From: Protopterus annectens | Lineage: Eukaryota > Chordata > Ceratodontiformes > Protopteridae | DNA length: 64,000 nt | Direction: 5' to 3' | Assembly (NCBI RefSeq): GCF_019279795.1 | Contig: NC_056733.1 | Coordinates: forward strand, 1,423,081,552 to 1,423,145,551 | In this document: positions 11,340-23,207 of the stretch, piece after piece | Numbering within the stretch: position 1 is the stretch's first letter | Layout: each line of letters begins with the position of its first letter | Made by a program: the position numbers and the translations under genes | Notes under the pieces: generated by a model | What the model was told of the DNA's origin: nothing | What the model saw: the letters and a program-made list of their open reading frames with translations, nothing else | Databases searched by the model: none

Positions 11340-12163
11340 CAGGAGTCTGAGTGGACTATGATGTTTGCAGATGACATTGTGATCTGTAGTGAGAGTAGGG
11401 AACAGGTGGAGGAGACCCTGAAGAGATGGAGATATGCTCTAGAGAGAAGAGGAATGAAGGTCAGCAGGACTAAGACATAATATATGTGTGTGAATGAGAG
11501 GGAAGATAGAGGAATGGTGAGGATGCAAGGAATAGAGGTGGTGAAGGTGGATGAGCTTAAATACTTGGGATCAATAGTTCAGAGTAAAGGTGAGTGTGGA
11601 AGAGAGGTGAAGAAGCAAGTACAGGCAGGATGGAGTGGGTGGAGAAGAGTGTTAGGAGTGATTTGTGACAGACGAGTACCAGTAAGAGTGAAAGGGAAGG
11701 TTTACAAGAGGGTAGTGAGATCAGCTATGTTATTGGGTTGGAGACAGTGGCATTGACAAAAAGGCAGGAGTTAGAGCTGGATGTGGCAGAGTTAAAGAGA
11801 TTTAAGTGAGTTTAAAATTTGCACTGGGTGTGACGAGGGTGGACAGGATTAGGAATAAGTATATTAGAGGGTCAGCCCAGGTTGGAAGGTTTGGAGAGAA
11901 AGCCAGAGAGGCAAGATTACGTTAGTTTAACATGTGCTGAGGAGGGATGCTGAGTATATTGGGAAAAAGATGCTAAGGATGAAGCTACCAGGTAACAGGA
12001 AAAGAGGAAGGCCTAAGATAAGGTTTATGGATGTGGTGAGAGAGAACATGCAGGTGGTTGGTGTGACAGAGCAAGATGCAGAGGATGGGAAGAAATGGAA
12101 ACAGATAATCCACTGTGGCGACCCCTAATGGGAAAAGCTGAAAGAAGATGATGATGATGACAA
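11340..12163 (+). mobile_element. RTE-clade LINE, 5'-truncated copy 1
   Basis: Frames give TMMFADDIVICSESREQVEE (the RT FADD box), then MCVNEREDRGMV, LKYLGSIVQSKGECGREV and, at the 3' end, KKMLRMKLPGNRKRGRPK. The 3' end is TGGCGACCCCTAATGGGA plus a gat-repeat tail, typical of RTE elements. An in-frame stop replaces a Glu codon near 11480, and a one-base loss near 11730 shifts the frame relative to the copy at 22.1 kb. The two copies otherwise look very similar. Confidence 0.85.
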
Positions 12164-12890
12164 ATAAATTATACAATACAAAAGCTCATATAGTAGTGGT
12201 ACATGCAAGGATAACAAGAAAAAATACAGATAATCAAGAATTGTCAGAAAAATTGACTATGCAAAAGAAGGAATGTGGGAAGTATTTATTATACATAGAT
12301 TGAAAAGGAATCAGTAACTAAGAGAGAAGCAAACTTAGAGTAGGATGATATAGAGAAGTTCAGAAAGAAAGAGAAGAAGGAAGAGGCACAGAGAAATAGA
12401 CAGGGGATCTACAGAGAGACAGTAGGAGGATAAATAGATGACAAAGAGAGACTCCTATCAGTTGAGTGAGTAAAGATCAACAGTGCAGTGTAGTGAAGGA
12501 AAGTCTTTCAAGATGACAGGAAAGGAGGAAGGAATCAACCAGGTGTAAGGCAGGAGCAGGGCCAAGAATTATATAGGTGAGATCTGAGGAGAAATTTGAA
12601 CTGTAGGTGATTTGGAGTGGTAAGTATATTTGGGAGGATTGAGTTCCTTGTTTTGGAAATGCGGTTGGAGTAAACAGAATCACCAGAAAAGTTGTTAGCT
12701 TTTAGGACTTATAAGAGGCATTTCCAGAAGATCTAAGTAGTCTTTTTTACTCTGGAGTTGAAGTAGGTTGTGGATTGCAGGACACCTGTCTGGGAGGTAA
12801 AGTATTCTGTGGGCTATAGTGAGCTGGATGCTCGTGAGGCAATTGGGGGGGCTCAAACCAGTTTGGTTGGCATAGGGCAGAACAGTGATG
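12164..12890. other. Unclassified repeat-like stretch
   Basis: A purine-rich + strand (gagaaagagaagaaggaagagg type). A minus frame at 12695-12890 (DPITVLPYANQTGLSPPNC) is reminiscent of a LINE C-terminus but does not match the CR1 copies. It runs straight into a CR1 RT fragment at 12895, so it may be a chimeric or diverged LINE. No family is assigned. Confidence 0.35.
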
Positions 12891-12892
12891 GG

Positions 12893-13003
12893 ATCTATGA
12901 GGAGAGTACATACCAAAGGGGGCACTGTACTCAATGATAGGTCTGATGAATGCTGAATACAAAGGAACAATGTCCTCCTTGGACCTAGATGCTACTACTA
13001 TAG
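12893..13003 (-). mobile_element. Short CR1 RT fragment
   Basis: The minus frame reads IVPLYSAFIRPIIEYSAPFG, the same RT C-terminal block as IVPLYSSLIRPIIEYNAPFG in the 24.6 kb CR1. It abuts the 3' end of the next CR1 copy and is truncated on both sides. Confidence 0.65.
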
Positions 13004-13332
13004 ACACATAGGTTCATAGGTTCATAGGTAGGTACTAGGCTATCTGCCATAGGGCATTTATAAGCCTAGCCAGAGTGTGTCGGCTTTCGCTGCCCCATTG
13101 ATTAATTAACTGATCCTCTGTCAAGCAGAGCCAATGAAGTGATCCCAGGGGTGTATTTTCTGTTACCCATCCACTCGTCAAGGTTTCTCTTGAAGAGTGT
13201 TAGTGAGGGGCTCTGCCTGATGTAATTTGTAATTTTGTTCCAAAGCATGGGGAGTCTCTGTGACAGGAATCTATCCCTCCAGCATGTTCTATTTATTGTT
13301 GTGGTGAGGTTTAGCTCACTAGAGCACGTGGC

Positions 13333-13665
13333 TCACAGTGACTTGGATTTCTTTAGGTGGATCATGTCCATCAATTCTGAGTTGGACATGGCTTTGTAAG
13401 TCAGGCAGAGGTCACCTCTCAGTAAGCGATATGCCACTGAGTACAGCCAGAGTTTTTTAAGTTGGGCTGCATAGGACATATGTTTGAGACCAGTAATCCT
13501 TTTGGTGAGGTACTTTTGTGGTCTTTCCAGCTGTTGGAAGTGTCTTGTGAGGTACATCCCAAATGGGGCATTGTACTCTATGAAGGGTCTAATGAGTGAC
13601 AAGTAGAGGGGCACTATAACCTCTTTATTTCTAGATGTAAACCTTTTAATAATTAGATGGGCCAC
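13333..13665 (-). pseudogene. CR1 RT C-terminal frame
   Basis: A 110-aa frame with FTSRNKEVIVPLYLSLIRPF, QQLERPQKYLTKRITGLKHM and YRLLRGDLCLTYKAMSN. It is the C-terminal part of the CR1 polymerase and is separated by a frame break from the catalytic part at 13828-14910. In the intact-looking frames at 24.8 and 41.9 kb the two parts are continuous. Confidence 0.75.
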
Positions 13666-13827
13666 ATAGAAGAATTTCCTAACTACTTTGGCAATATGAT
13701 TGTCAAAGGAGAGATTACTATCTACCAGGGTCCCCAGATCTCTTATTACCTCATCTGTATTAAGGGGGCTGCCACCTATGTGGTAATTTGTGGGTGTTTT
13801 ATTTTTCCCAAATGGGATGACTATGCA

Positions 13828-14910
13828 TTATTTGGCATTTAGCTTGAGGCCATGACTTTGACACCAGGTGTCCGTCTCAGTAAGGCCCTTTTGGAGGATG
13901 TCCGTGTCAGCCGGAGAATCAATTATGACTCCCAGTTTGCATTCATCGGTGAACTTGGTTAGCCACAGTCCTCCTGTGTTTGTCTGTACTTCTGAGAAGT
14001 ATATGCCAAACAGTAGGGGTCCCAGGACTGAGCCTTGTGGGACACCACTTGTGACTGGTTTAGATTCGGACCTGGAGCCCGCTATTCTTACAGTGTGAGT
14101 TCTGTCTGCAAGCCAGTTGGCAACCCATTTCATGACATAGGGGTTTATGTTCAGGCTGGTGAGTTTTTCTGTAATACCCAAGTGGGGAATGGTGTTGAAA
14201 GCCTTGGCGAGGTCAAGGTAGGCTGTGTGAACCACCTTTCCCTCATTTATGGCCTTGGTGACTGTCTTGAAGAAGTCAGCCAGGTTTAGTAGGCATGATT
14301 TCCCCTTAACAAAGCCGAACTGGGTCGGGTCAAGTGTTTGGAGGTTCCCAATGTCTTTGTTAATGAGTTCCATGCTGATGCACTCCATAGCCTTGCAGAC
14401 CAGGCTAGTCAGGCTTATGGGGCGATAGTTACCAGGGCCAGTTGTGGCCCCTCCTTTGTGGAGTGGAATAATCATTGCTGTGCACCATTCTATGGGCATG
14501 TAGCCTGTGGAGAGGCTGAGGTTAAACATTGTGTTTAGTTGGGGGGTTAGTTCATTCTGTAGTTCGTGCAAGACGCAGCCTGGGACACCATCTGGTCCCA
14601 TTGATGCTGTGTTTTTGGCTTTTGAAATGGCTGTTTTCACCTGTGCGTCTGTGATTTTTGGGACACTACCCTTTTCCGATATTGTTGGGGGCCCTTTTGG
14701 AGGTGAGAGGGGGATGAAGTTTGCACTGAATCTATCTGCCAGGATGTTGGCAATATCAGTAGGTTCAGTATATTTTGTGCTATTTTGCACTAGTTCAGTG
14801 CATATCTGCGAGTTGCCACTTAGATTCTTAACATAGCTAAAGAAGGCTTTGTGGTTATCTTTTGAATCCTTGGCTATTTTTCTTTCGAAGTTAGCCTTGG
14901 ATGATTTCAT
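13828..14910 (-). pseudogene. CR1 reverse transcriptase, catalytic part
   Basis: A 360-aa frame starting in the endonuclease-RT linker. It contains SMGPDGVPGCVLHELQ, ISLTSLVCKAMECISM, TQFGFVKGKSCLLNL, AYLDLAKAFNTIPH, SGVPQGSVLGPLLFGIYFSE and KFTDECKLGV. The last is the catalytic box, where the usual DD has become DE, a likely loss of activity. The frame ends at LKLNAK, where sister copies continue with KCI. CR1 RT copies element RNA into DNA at a nicked target. Confidence 0.8.
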
Positions 14911-15225
14911 GAAGGACCTCAGTTTCTTACTGATACTGATCAGGGATGTCTTTCCTTCTTGGGATTTGCTTTTTATTCTGAAATAGTTTCCTCCTTCTAT
15001 TGTATAGCCTGTTTATTGCAGGGGTCCACCAAACTGGTTTCCTTCTCTTAGAGGAGTGAGTCTTGGTTTTGCTAGGGATGGCACAATCCATGCATCCTTG
15101 TAGGTGCTCATAGAGTGCATTTGTAAAGGTTTCTGCATCTTGGGCAGCATTATCCTTTAGTGTGGGGGCTGTGAAACTTACCACCACTGTCTTAAGTAAG
15201 GTGAAGTTTGCTTTAGAAAAGTTTT

Positions 15226-16125
15226 TTACTGTGGTTTCCTTAGTTGGGGTGGTGGTGGGGTGTGGACATCCAGAGTGATTAGTTTATGGTCTGATCTAAC
15301 CAGTGATGGGTTGACCTCTGGTGTGGAACACCTGTCGCCCATGTTGGTGATGACCAGGTCCAATATGTTTTCACCTCTGGTAGGGGAGTTTACCAGCTGA
15401 TCCAGGGCGTTTGAGTTGATGAATTCCAGGAAGTGCTGGGCCTGGGAATTTGTACTCGAGTAGTTTTCCCAATGAATGGTAGGGTAATTGAAATTGCCCA
15501 ATATCAGGGTGTTTGGTAGGACCTTCATGTTTTCCAGTGTCTCCAGAAAGGTGGAGTGGTGGTCCTGGGTCATGGAGGATGATCTGCAGCAGGCTACAAT
15601 TTGCATTGCAGATTTGCCCAATGTTAGTTGCACATGGATGATCTCAGAGGTATCATGCTACGCCACTAACCTGGAGGTGTAGGTATCCTTGATGAATATG
15701 GATACACCCCTTCCTTTTGTGTTTCGGTCCATGTTCTGTGGCCGAAATGTGTGGTATGAGTTGTAGCCCTGTAGTGCTGGGGTGCTCTCTGGAGCCTTGA
15801 ACCAGGTTTCAGTTACTGCACAGATGTCGATGTTCTCCATACTGAGGGGTGCTTCGAGCGCGTGCATTCTGAGATTTAAACTCCTGGTGTTGAGTAGCAT
15901 AACCCTCAGTTTTTTGTTAATTGTGCTGTTTACAGAGGTAGGTTTGACTTTTGAGCCTTGCCTAAAAAAGGCACTATGGGGGCAGCAAGAGCCTTGGCCA
16001 GTATTCAAAAGCCTACGGATGACAGGTGCAAGCCGTCTCTTGCGAAGCAACGTGGCTTGTCGAGCATGTCTTCCCAAGCTGACAGACACTGGATCCCCTT
16101 TGAATGACACCAGAAACTTAGCCAA
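15226..16125 (-). pseudogene. CR1 APE-type endonuclease, in two frames
   Basis: Frames 15658-16125 and 15226-15633 together cover the endonuclease. The first reads LRVMLLNTRSLNLRMHALEA and DICAVTETWFKAPESTPALQ. The second has ILGNFNYPTIHWENY and ends with SLVRSDHKLITLDV, the catalytic SDH. In this family the domain nicks target DNA to prime reverse transcription. A frame break separates the two parts. Confidence 0.75.
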
Positions 16126-16155
16126 TTGTTGAAATTGATCATTTTTTTCTTTATA

Positions 16156-16506
16156 CTACGGTATAATTCTTGGTGAGGGCAGGATGCTACTCAGGGTCAG
16201 GGTCATACCAGCCTGGGCTACATGATCAGAGAGCTCTTCCATGTCTCTTTTCATGTAGTCCAGGGAGGTACGTCTCAGGTCATTCACATCAACATGAACA
16301 ATGACAGAGTCATATTTGTACTTGTTCTGGAGTGACCTGAGAGCTTGTGTTATGTGGTGGATTCTGGCTCCCGACAGGCAGCTAACAGTAACCTTCTCCT
16401 TATTCAGCCTAGTGAGTGGGACATCAGTATGCCTGACTATAGAGTCACCTATTACTAGTGTGTTAGGTATGTTATTTCGCCTTAAGGCTGTGATTGTGCG
16501 GCACAC
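16156..16506 (-). pseudogene. CR1 ORF1 SGNH-hydrolase (esterase) domain
   Basis: A 116-aa frame with TLVIGDSIVRHTDVPLTRL (the GDS block with its nucleophile Ser), VSCLSGARIHHITQAL and SVIVHVDVNDLRRTSLDYMK. The usual GxND block reads DVND, so the Gly is replaced. SGNH esterase domains are known in ORF1 proteins of CR1-group LINEs; their role in retrotransposition is not settled. The copy at 52460-52930 carries GMND at the same place. Confidence 0.75.
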
Positions 16507-16603
16507 TGATTTTGTGTTTTATGTGTTGTCTGGTTTGTGACGGGAAGTGCAGATTGTTTGGATGTCGGCTTTGGAGGTCTCTGATGCTTTTGCAGGTTTT
16601 TAT

Positions 16604-16984
16604 TTAGAGCCTCCAAGTATGATTTTGTGTATTTATGTGTATTTTTGCCAGTGCTGTTTTAGTAGGTCTGTGTGTTGCTGGAGTTGTGGTGCAAGTGTTA
16701 ACCTTCTCCTCTTGACTGTCTGTTCCAGTCTTGGGTGGAGACAGCTTAGCTTCTAGTTTGGCTGTATAATTGCATCTCTTGTATATGTTAGTGTTTTGTG
16801 GTAGGAGGAGAGGGTTGTCTGTGTACATGAGGCAGTTGTAACATTGCCTCAGGATACCCAGATTCACCTGCTGGACTGGACAGTGCACCTGAAGTTGCCC
16901 TTTGGTCATGCCTGAATAGTAGGGTGAGCTGCTTAGTCGATTGGTTGGTGAGGGGTGAATAAAGAGCCTTGCCCTGCAGGGCAA
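16604..16984 (-). pseudogene. CR1 ORF1 N-terminal Cys-rich finger segment
   Basis: The frame contains VNLGILRQCYNCLMYTDNPL and NIYKRCNYTAKLEAKLSP, giving a CxxC pair and further Cys that look like half of a zinc finger. The same wording recurs at 23317-23607 (GILRQCRNCIMFTDHQ) and, decayed, near 52050-52190. It lies directly 5' of the esterase block, as expected for CR1 ORF1. Exact fold and nucleic-acid binding are inferred. Confidence 0.55.
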
Positions 16985-17094
16985 TCAGTGTCAGGGTATA
17001 TTAGTGCTTGCTATTAGGTCTGATCAAGTGCTGGGCTGTAAGATTCTTTTTGAGTGCTTAGGTTGAGAGTTAGACTAGTTTCAAGGGAAAAACT

Positions 17095-18190
17095 GAAGAT
17101 GAGACTTAGTGGAGCCGGGAATAATTTAATTCAATGAAATTCATTGTCAAAGGCTAGAGCACTGTCTATGTGTGGCCCCAAGTCCCTGACTACTTGGTTG
17201 ACTCTTAGGGGTGTGTTGTCAACATGATGATTACCAGGGGTGGATGACTTCCTGAAGGATACTGTAATGCATTTTTCGCATTTAGTTTTAGTCCATGGTT
17301 CTGACACAAGTTATTTGTCTGTGTCAACCCTTCTTGGAGAACATTAGTGTCAGTGGGGGATTCTATGACTGCTCCTAATTTACAGTCATCTGCAAATTTG
17401 GCTAGCCAGATGCTCTTTACATTAGCCTTGACTTCAGAAAAGCAAATGCCAAAAAAGAATGGTCCTAGGACCAATCCCTTGCTTGTGTAGAGTTGAACCC
17501 CCATGTTCTAACTTCCTGAGTCCTGTTTGTGAGCCAGCGGGCTACCTACTTGGGGACATAAGGGTTTATACCTAACCTTTGAGTTCAGCAACAATGCCTG
17601 AGTTAATTATTGGGTCAAATACCTTCGATAAATTAAGGAAGTCAAGGTGAACCATTTTCTCTCATTCATTGCTTTGGTGACCTTCTCAAAGAAGTCCCCA
17701 GTTTGAATAGGCATTACCTGACTGAATAAAACAAACTGGTTTAGGTCCAGTGTTTCGGTGTTTCCTGTATTACTACTGATAATTTCCCTCATAATTCTTT
17801 CCATTGCTTTACATATAAAACTAGTGAGACTTATTGATCTGTTGTTTCCAAGGACTGCAGATGGCTCACCTTTGTGCAGGAAGATGACTGTTGCTGTTCT
17901 TCATTCATGCTGCATGAGTCCTGTTTGGAGGCTAGAGTTAAATAGCAATTCCAAAGGGCCTGATAGGCCATGCTTCATGCTGTCTAGAAGGCATCCTGGG
18001 TTATTGTCTGCGTCCATGGATGCAGTGTTCTTGGCCTTAAAGGGAGCATTGAGGACCTGTTCATTAGTGATAGTAGGGGGAGTTAAATTTGATGGTATTT
18101 CCTGAGGGAAGGTGAAGGGGAGAGAGGGGTAAAGCTATAGCTGAATTTGTCTGTCACTAAATTTGCTATACATTCTGACTGTTTTAGTTT
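17095..18190 (-). mobile_element. CR1 LINE, RT fragment
   Basis: A second CR1 copy lying 5' of the near full-length one in the same orientation. Frames at 17205-17504 (LVLGPFFFGICFSEVKAN and KFADDCKLGAVIESPTDTN) and 17607-17804 show the RT; the catalytic box here is FADD. Both ends are truncated and the reading frame is broken in several places. Confidence 0.75.
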
Positions 18191-18199
18191 CTCCAAGTT

Positions 18200-20660
18200 T
18201 TTTTGGTTGCTAATACCATGATGGGAATGAACCCCATTCCTAAGTCAAAGTTTGATTAAATTTTGTAAAGTTAGTATTGTTTTAGTCTCTGATGTTAGCC
18301 AGAAAAGTGCTCTTTGCAGCAACTGCAATGTGCTAGAATTGACTACTTCTGCAATTCATATGGAGTTAGTTGTATCGGTAGCATATCTAAATATGAGTGT
18401 AAATTCTTTTTTCTGAGACCAATTGCTCCAGCTACTATTGGAACTGTCTGGGTATCCTTCTACCACAGTGTCTCATTTCCGTCTGCAAATACTGGTATTT
18501 TATGATTTTGTGTCTCTCTGTATGTACGACACTGTAATCACTGGGTATAGCAATTTCAATTATCAGTGCTACTTTTGTCTTTTTTTCATGGACTACTGTA
18601 TCTGTTTTTCTCACATCTATTTTTTGAACTGTTGGTAATGGGTGATCCGATATGATATAAACGTCATCATTCTCTATAATGCTTTATGGCTCATGTTTCT
18701 AGTGCTTCTCATCTCCTTCAGCATTGTAATATTTGCACAATCCCCAATGCAACAGTATTGCCACATTATTATGCCTTTCAGTATACAGGCCTTCTGCCAT
18801 TAGTGTATCATACTCAGCAACAAGTTGTGCAACTGTTTCCAGTTCTGTTTTACAGAACCTGCATTTGTCTGTTTTTTTCTGACATGTTCAATGGACTTTG
18901 TAAACCAGCATGTACATAGTCCACTATCCTGGGTTGCCAATATTAACTTTTTATCTTTTGGTTTAAATTTAACACTCCTTAACCATTCCTGCATCAGATC
19001 CTGATTGACATAAGGTTGTTTCAGGATTTTACTGTACTTGCAACTATATTTATTCCTTTTCCACATTTCTAGCCTTCTCATCTGATCCTTCTCCTTATAA
19101 TCTTTCTTATGCTTTTTCGCACATTCAGTTGCTGCCTGATTATTAACTACTGCTAGTTTGACTCTCGCTCCTGCTTGACACCGATGTACTTCTGCTAAGC
19201 TAAGCAGGAAGTCATCTTAGATTGTTTTCATCATGTTTTAAAACCTTCACTTTGTTATGATCTTGTGAAGTCAGCAGATTTGTATGCAGTCCTAAGATTC
19301 CAGATCTATACATATAATAAATTACAAAGAGACCAATACCTCTTTCAGAATGAGGAATATATAATCTTGGTATACACTAACTTTTATATATCATTTGATA
19401 AGTTTGATATCTTGTTTTCCTGTCCAACTGATCCAATACCTTTCGGGGACAATCATCCCAAAAATGTAAGTTAGAACAGGAAGAGCAAACTGGTTTATAA
19501 CTTGGACTTTGTTCATAGATGTCAGGGCTGTTTTTAGTATTAATTTTAATCTCCTAAAATATTCCTTACTGAGTTTTGTTCTCATTTGTTAATGTGTTAT
19601 TGATGATCCTTCATCAATTCCCAGATATTTATACAATCCCTCCTGCTCAAGTTCCTTTATATCACATTCCTGTCCCAGACTGATATTTTCTTGGTGCTGC
19701 AGCTTTCCTGCTTTAAATGTTGCATTTATACATTTATCAAGATGAAATGACATTCTTACATCATCTGAGAAGGTTTTGACCACTTGCTCTTGTGCTGTCA
19801 GCTCCTCATCTGACAAACTATACAGTTTTAAATCATCCACAAAAAGAAAATGAGAAGTCTTTATAGTTTGTTGTTTTCTGGGATCCAAATTTTACCATGA
19901 CCTAAAGTAGACGGCTTAATGGGTTAACAGTAAAACAAAAGAGCAGTGATAACAGAGTCACCCTGGAATATCCCCTTTTGAACTTTTATCCTTAGAATAA
20001 TAATTTGTCCTTTATCGTGGCTTAGCTGCAAAGTGGTTTGCCACCGTTTCATGGTTACTGTAATGTATTTGATCATATAGGGTGTATCTTATACTTCTGT
20101 AAGCACTCCTTTATCCATGAATGAGGGATGCTGTCAAATGCTTTTTTGTAATTTGTCCATGCCACACACAGATTCTTCCCCTTTTTACAATTCTAGATTA
20201 TTACTTTATTAAGCAACACTTGATCATTTGTTCCATATGACTTTCTTTTGTTACCCTTTTGCTCTCTTGCCATGATTAAATTTTCTTCTAATTGACTATA
20301 AATGCTGTTGTCATGAATTCCAGTATATAGTTTATACATTTTGGAAGGCAAGTTATTAGCCTATAGTTTTTAGGATAGCTTGCAGGTTGACTCTTAAGGA
20401 GGAGTATCATTTTTCTTGTTGTTAATCACATTGGTGTCTGTTTGGGATGTGTATATAAGTAGTTCTTACTCAGGAATAAATCTTTGTGTAAAGATGTTAA
20501 TACTTTTATCCAGAAGTTAGATCTGGGCCTGTTTTTATTTTCATTTAGGAGCCTTTCTTAACTTTGTTTCACTTTCTCTGGTCATTACTTCATCCCATTT
20601 CATTGATGAGAGTGCTTTTATCCTGCTGGGTGCTACACCTTCTAATTTTTGCCATGATTT
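18200..20660 (-). mobile_element. R4/Dong-like LINE, RT to C-terminus
   Basis: Minus frames read, from 20.66 kb down: WQKLEGVAPSRIKALSSMKW, an EQKGNKRKSYGTNDQ block, LCVAWTNYKKAFDSIPHSWI, FLFVDDLKLYSLSDEEL (catalytic box VDD), EGLYKYLGIDEGSSITH, KEYFRRLKLILKTAL and, near 18.95 kb, KLILATQDSGLC. This wording is distinct from CR1, L1 and RTE. It agrees with the R2/R4/Dong-like polymerases I know from fishes, lizards and invertebrates. Clade placement is from memory of the motifs and needs a search. There are several stops and shifts. Confidence 0.6.
19589..19888 (-). pseudogene. R4/Dong-like RT catalytic-box frame
   Basis: A 99-aa frame with HFLFVDDLKLYSLSDEEL, VVKTFSDDVRMSFHLDKCIN, then ISLGQECDIKELEQEGLYK and YLGIDEG. 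It covers the RT active-site motif and the thumb-side YLG. The next frame (19391-19585) continues with RTKLSKEYFRRLKLILKTAL and INQFALPVLTYIFGMIVP after a break. Confidence 0.6.
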
Positions 20661-22139
20661 TCTTCCTTCTGTTATAAAGCCGACTGATGTGATTGCACCA
20701 GGGTGGCTTGTTTTTAAGTTGCTGTACTTCTTCCTGGTGGGTACAGCTGCCTTTATGCAGCTATTAACATGCTTGTATAAGGTTTCTGTGAATAGTTTGT
20801 GTAGACAGCAGTGGTCTTAAGGTTTATGGGGGCTTGACATTTTTTCAGGTTATTACTTAATACTAAGAAGTTAGCCTCAGAGTAGTTCCTGAACATTCCA
20901 GAGTTAGCTGGGGTTCTGAGTTTTATTTTTACTTCAAAGGAGACTGTTTTGGGTCTGACCTTATGAGAGAACGTATTACACTAGGGGGTGTGCAGCACTC
21001 TCTCATATTAGTAAGTACCAGATCCAGATTGTTTGTGCCCCTGGTTGGCATACTGGCAATCTGGTCCAGGGAGTTTGTATTTTCAAAATCCAAAAATCTC
21101 TGTGTCTACGTGTTTGTTGTCACATATGATTCTCAGTTAATAGTGGGGTAATTAAAGTTGCCCATGAATGGATGGTGACCTATAGCTTGCAAGGACATGG
21201 TATGGGAATTTGACTATGGTGATTTGAGTATGAAGAAGCTTAAGTGCCTCATCCCGTTTGACCAGTCTTGTGGTGTAGTTATATTTTATGTAAATCAGGG
21301 TGCCTTCACCTTTAGTCCCTGTCTGTGTAGTAGCTGGTCTAAATGTATGGAAAGCATTTTAGCCTTGCACTGTTAATGTGCTCTCCTTGGCTTTATACCA
21401 AGACTCAGTGACTGCACAGATGTCACAATTCTCTAGGGTGAGGAGAGCTTGCAGGAAGTGAGTTTCTTGTTTAGACTCCTAGTATTGAGCAGTACCACAT
21501 TTAGATTTTCTTGGTTTTGATTTGCTATGTCGGAAGTACTTTCAGTTTCATATTGCCTAAAATAAGGCATTATAGCGGAGGACAGTATGTTGGCTAATAT
21601 TTGAAAGCCTAGAAGGAAGAGGTGCAGACCATTCCTGGCAAATCAGAGTGGTCTTTTGACCATCTCCTTCCATGATGACAAATATTGCACCCCCGTAGAA
21701 TGACACCAGAAATTAAGCTAATTATTAAAGTCAGTCATCTTCTGTTCGCATTGTGCCCTCCTTGGAGAAGGTAAAATGCTGCTAAATGCTAGACTCATAC
21801 CAGCCTGGGACACACATTCTAAGAGTTCCATGACATCTCTATTCATATAGTTGAGGAAGGTACATCTCAGGTCATTTACACCCGCATGGACTATGACTGA
21901 GTCATACTAATACTTATGTTCCAGTGACCTGAGTGTGAGCACAGTATGGGAGATTCTGGCCCTTAATATGCAAATAAGCATGACTTTCTTCTTACTCAGC
22001 CTGGTGAGAGGGGATATCGGTGTGTCTTAAAATGGAGGCTCCAATAAGTAGAACATTGGCTTGTTTGGTGACATGCTTTATGGGCTTAGACGTAGAGGCT
22101 CCACGAGATGTAGCTGTATGTGTTGATGTGGTTGTTCTT

Positions 22140-23207
22140 TTGAAAGAGAGTATTCAGAGCTGCTGAGGGTATTTGTTATGTGTACTTTAAGGAGTTGTGG
22201 TATTGTATGAGGAAGTCAGGAGTGTCAGAGAAGTATGTAAGAGTGCTACAGGATATGTACGAGGTTAGTGTGACAACGGTGAGGTCTGAGGTGGAAGTGA
22301 TGGATGCGTTTAAGGTGGATGTGGGGTTACATCAAGGATCAGCTCTGAGCCCTTTCTTATTTGCAGTGGTGATGGACAGGTTGACAGACGAGATCAGACA
22401 GGAGTCCCCGTGGACTATAATGTTTGCAGATGACATTGTAATCTGTAGTGAGAGTAGGGAACAGGTGGAGGAGACCCTAGAGAGATGGAGATATGCTCTA
22501 GAGAGAAAAGGAATGAAGGTCAGCAGGACTAAGACAGAATATATGTGTGTGAATGAGAGGGAGGATAGAGGAATGGTGACGATGCAGGGAGTAGAGTTGG
22601 CAAAGGTGGATGAGTTTAAGTACTTGGGGTCAATAGTTCAGAGTAACGGTGAGTGTGGAAGAGAGGTAAAGAAGAGAGTACAGGCAGGATGGAGTGAGTG
22701 GAGAAGAGTGTCAGAAGTGATTTGTGACAGACGAGTACCTGTAAGAGTGAAAGGGAAGGTCTACAAGAGGGTAGTGAGACCAGCTATGTTATATGGGTTG
22801 GAGACAGTGGCACTGACAAAAAGACAGGAGTTAGAGCTGGATGTGGCAGAGTTAAACATGTTAGGATTTGCACTGGGTGTGATGAGGGTGGACAGGATTA
22901 GGAAGAAGTATATTAGAGGGTCAGCCCAGGTTGGAAGGTTTGGAGACAAAGCCAGAGAGGCAAGATTACATTGGTTTGGTCATGTGCTGAGGAGGGATGC
23001 TGAGTATATTGGGATAAAGATGCTAAGGATGAAGCTACCAGGTAACAGGAAAAAGAGGAAGGCCTAAGATAAGGTTTATGGATGTGGTGAGAGAGGACAT
23101 GCAGGTGGTTGTTGTGAAAGAGCAAGATGCAGAGGACAGGAAGAAATGGAAACAGGTGATCCACTGTGGCGACCCCTAATGGGAACAGCCAAAAGAAGAT
23201 GATGATG
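22140..23207 (+). mobile_element. RTE-clade LINE, 5'-truncated copy 2
   Basis: A 5'-truncated RTE ending in TGGCGACCCCTAATGGGA and a gatgatgatga tail. It is inserted in a CR1 ORF1. Its close similarity to the 11.3 kb copy and its long open frame suggest relatively recent insertion. Confidence 0.85.
22180..23067 (+). pseudogene. RTE reverse transcriptase, C-terminal half
   Basis: A 295-aa open frame with VGLHQGSALSPFLFAVVMDR (the QGxxLSP/PFLF block), WTIMFADDIVICSESREQVE (catalytic FADD), MKVSRTKTEYMCVNE, FKYLGSIVQSNGECGREV and LHWFGHVLRRDAEYIG. This matches RTE-type polymerases such as the BovB/RTE-X group. Near 23050 one extra A in an A-run shifts the frame and ends it at NRKKRKA. The 11.3 kb copy keeps the downstream NRKRGRPKIRFMDVVREN. 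The 5' half and the endonuclease are absent. Confidence 0.85.

Larger units (their letters stand above)
13005..17090 (-). mobile_element. CR1 LINE, near full length
   Basis: The most complete CR1 in the window. On the minus strand, 5' to 3', it has an ORF1 zinc-finger segment (16604-16984), an SGNH esterase (16156-16506), an APE-type endonuclease (about 15230-16125), the RT (13333-14910) and a 3' UTR ending in (CCTATGAA)n at 13009-13030. Frame breaks separate the blocks, so it is inactive as it stands. The combination of ORF1 finger plus esterase and an octamer 3' tail is characteristic of CR1-group LINEs. Confidence 0.85.

Noticed and set aside
18314-18919. Several + strand frames rich in Tyr, Cys and Phe
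   Set aside because: They are antisense shadows of the R4/Dong-like LINE.
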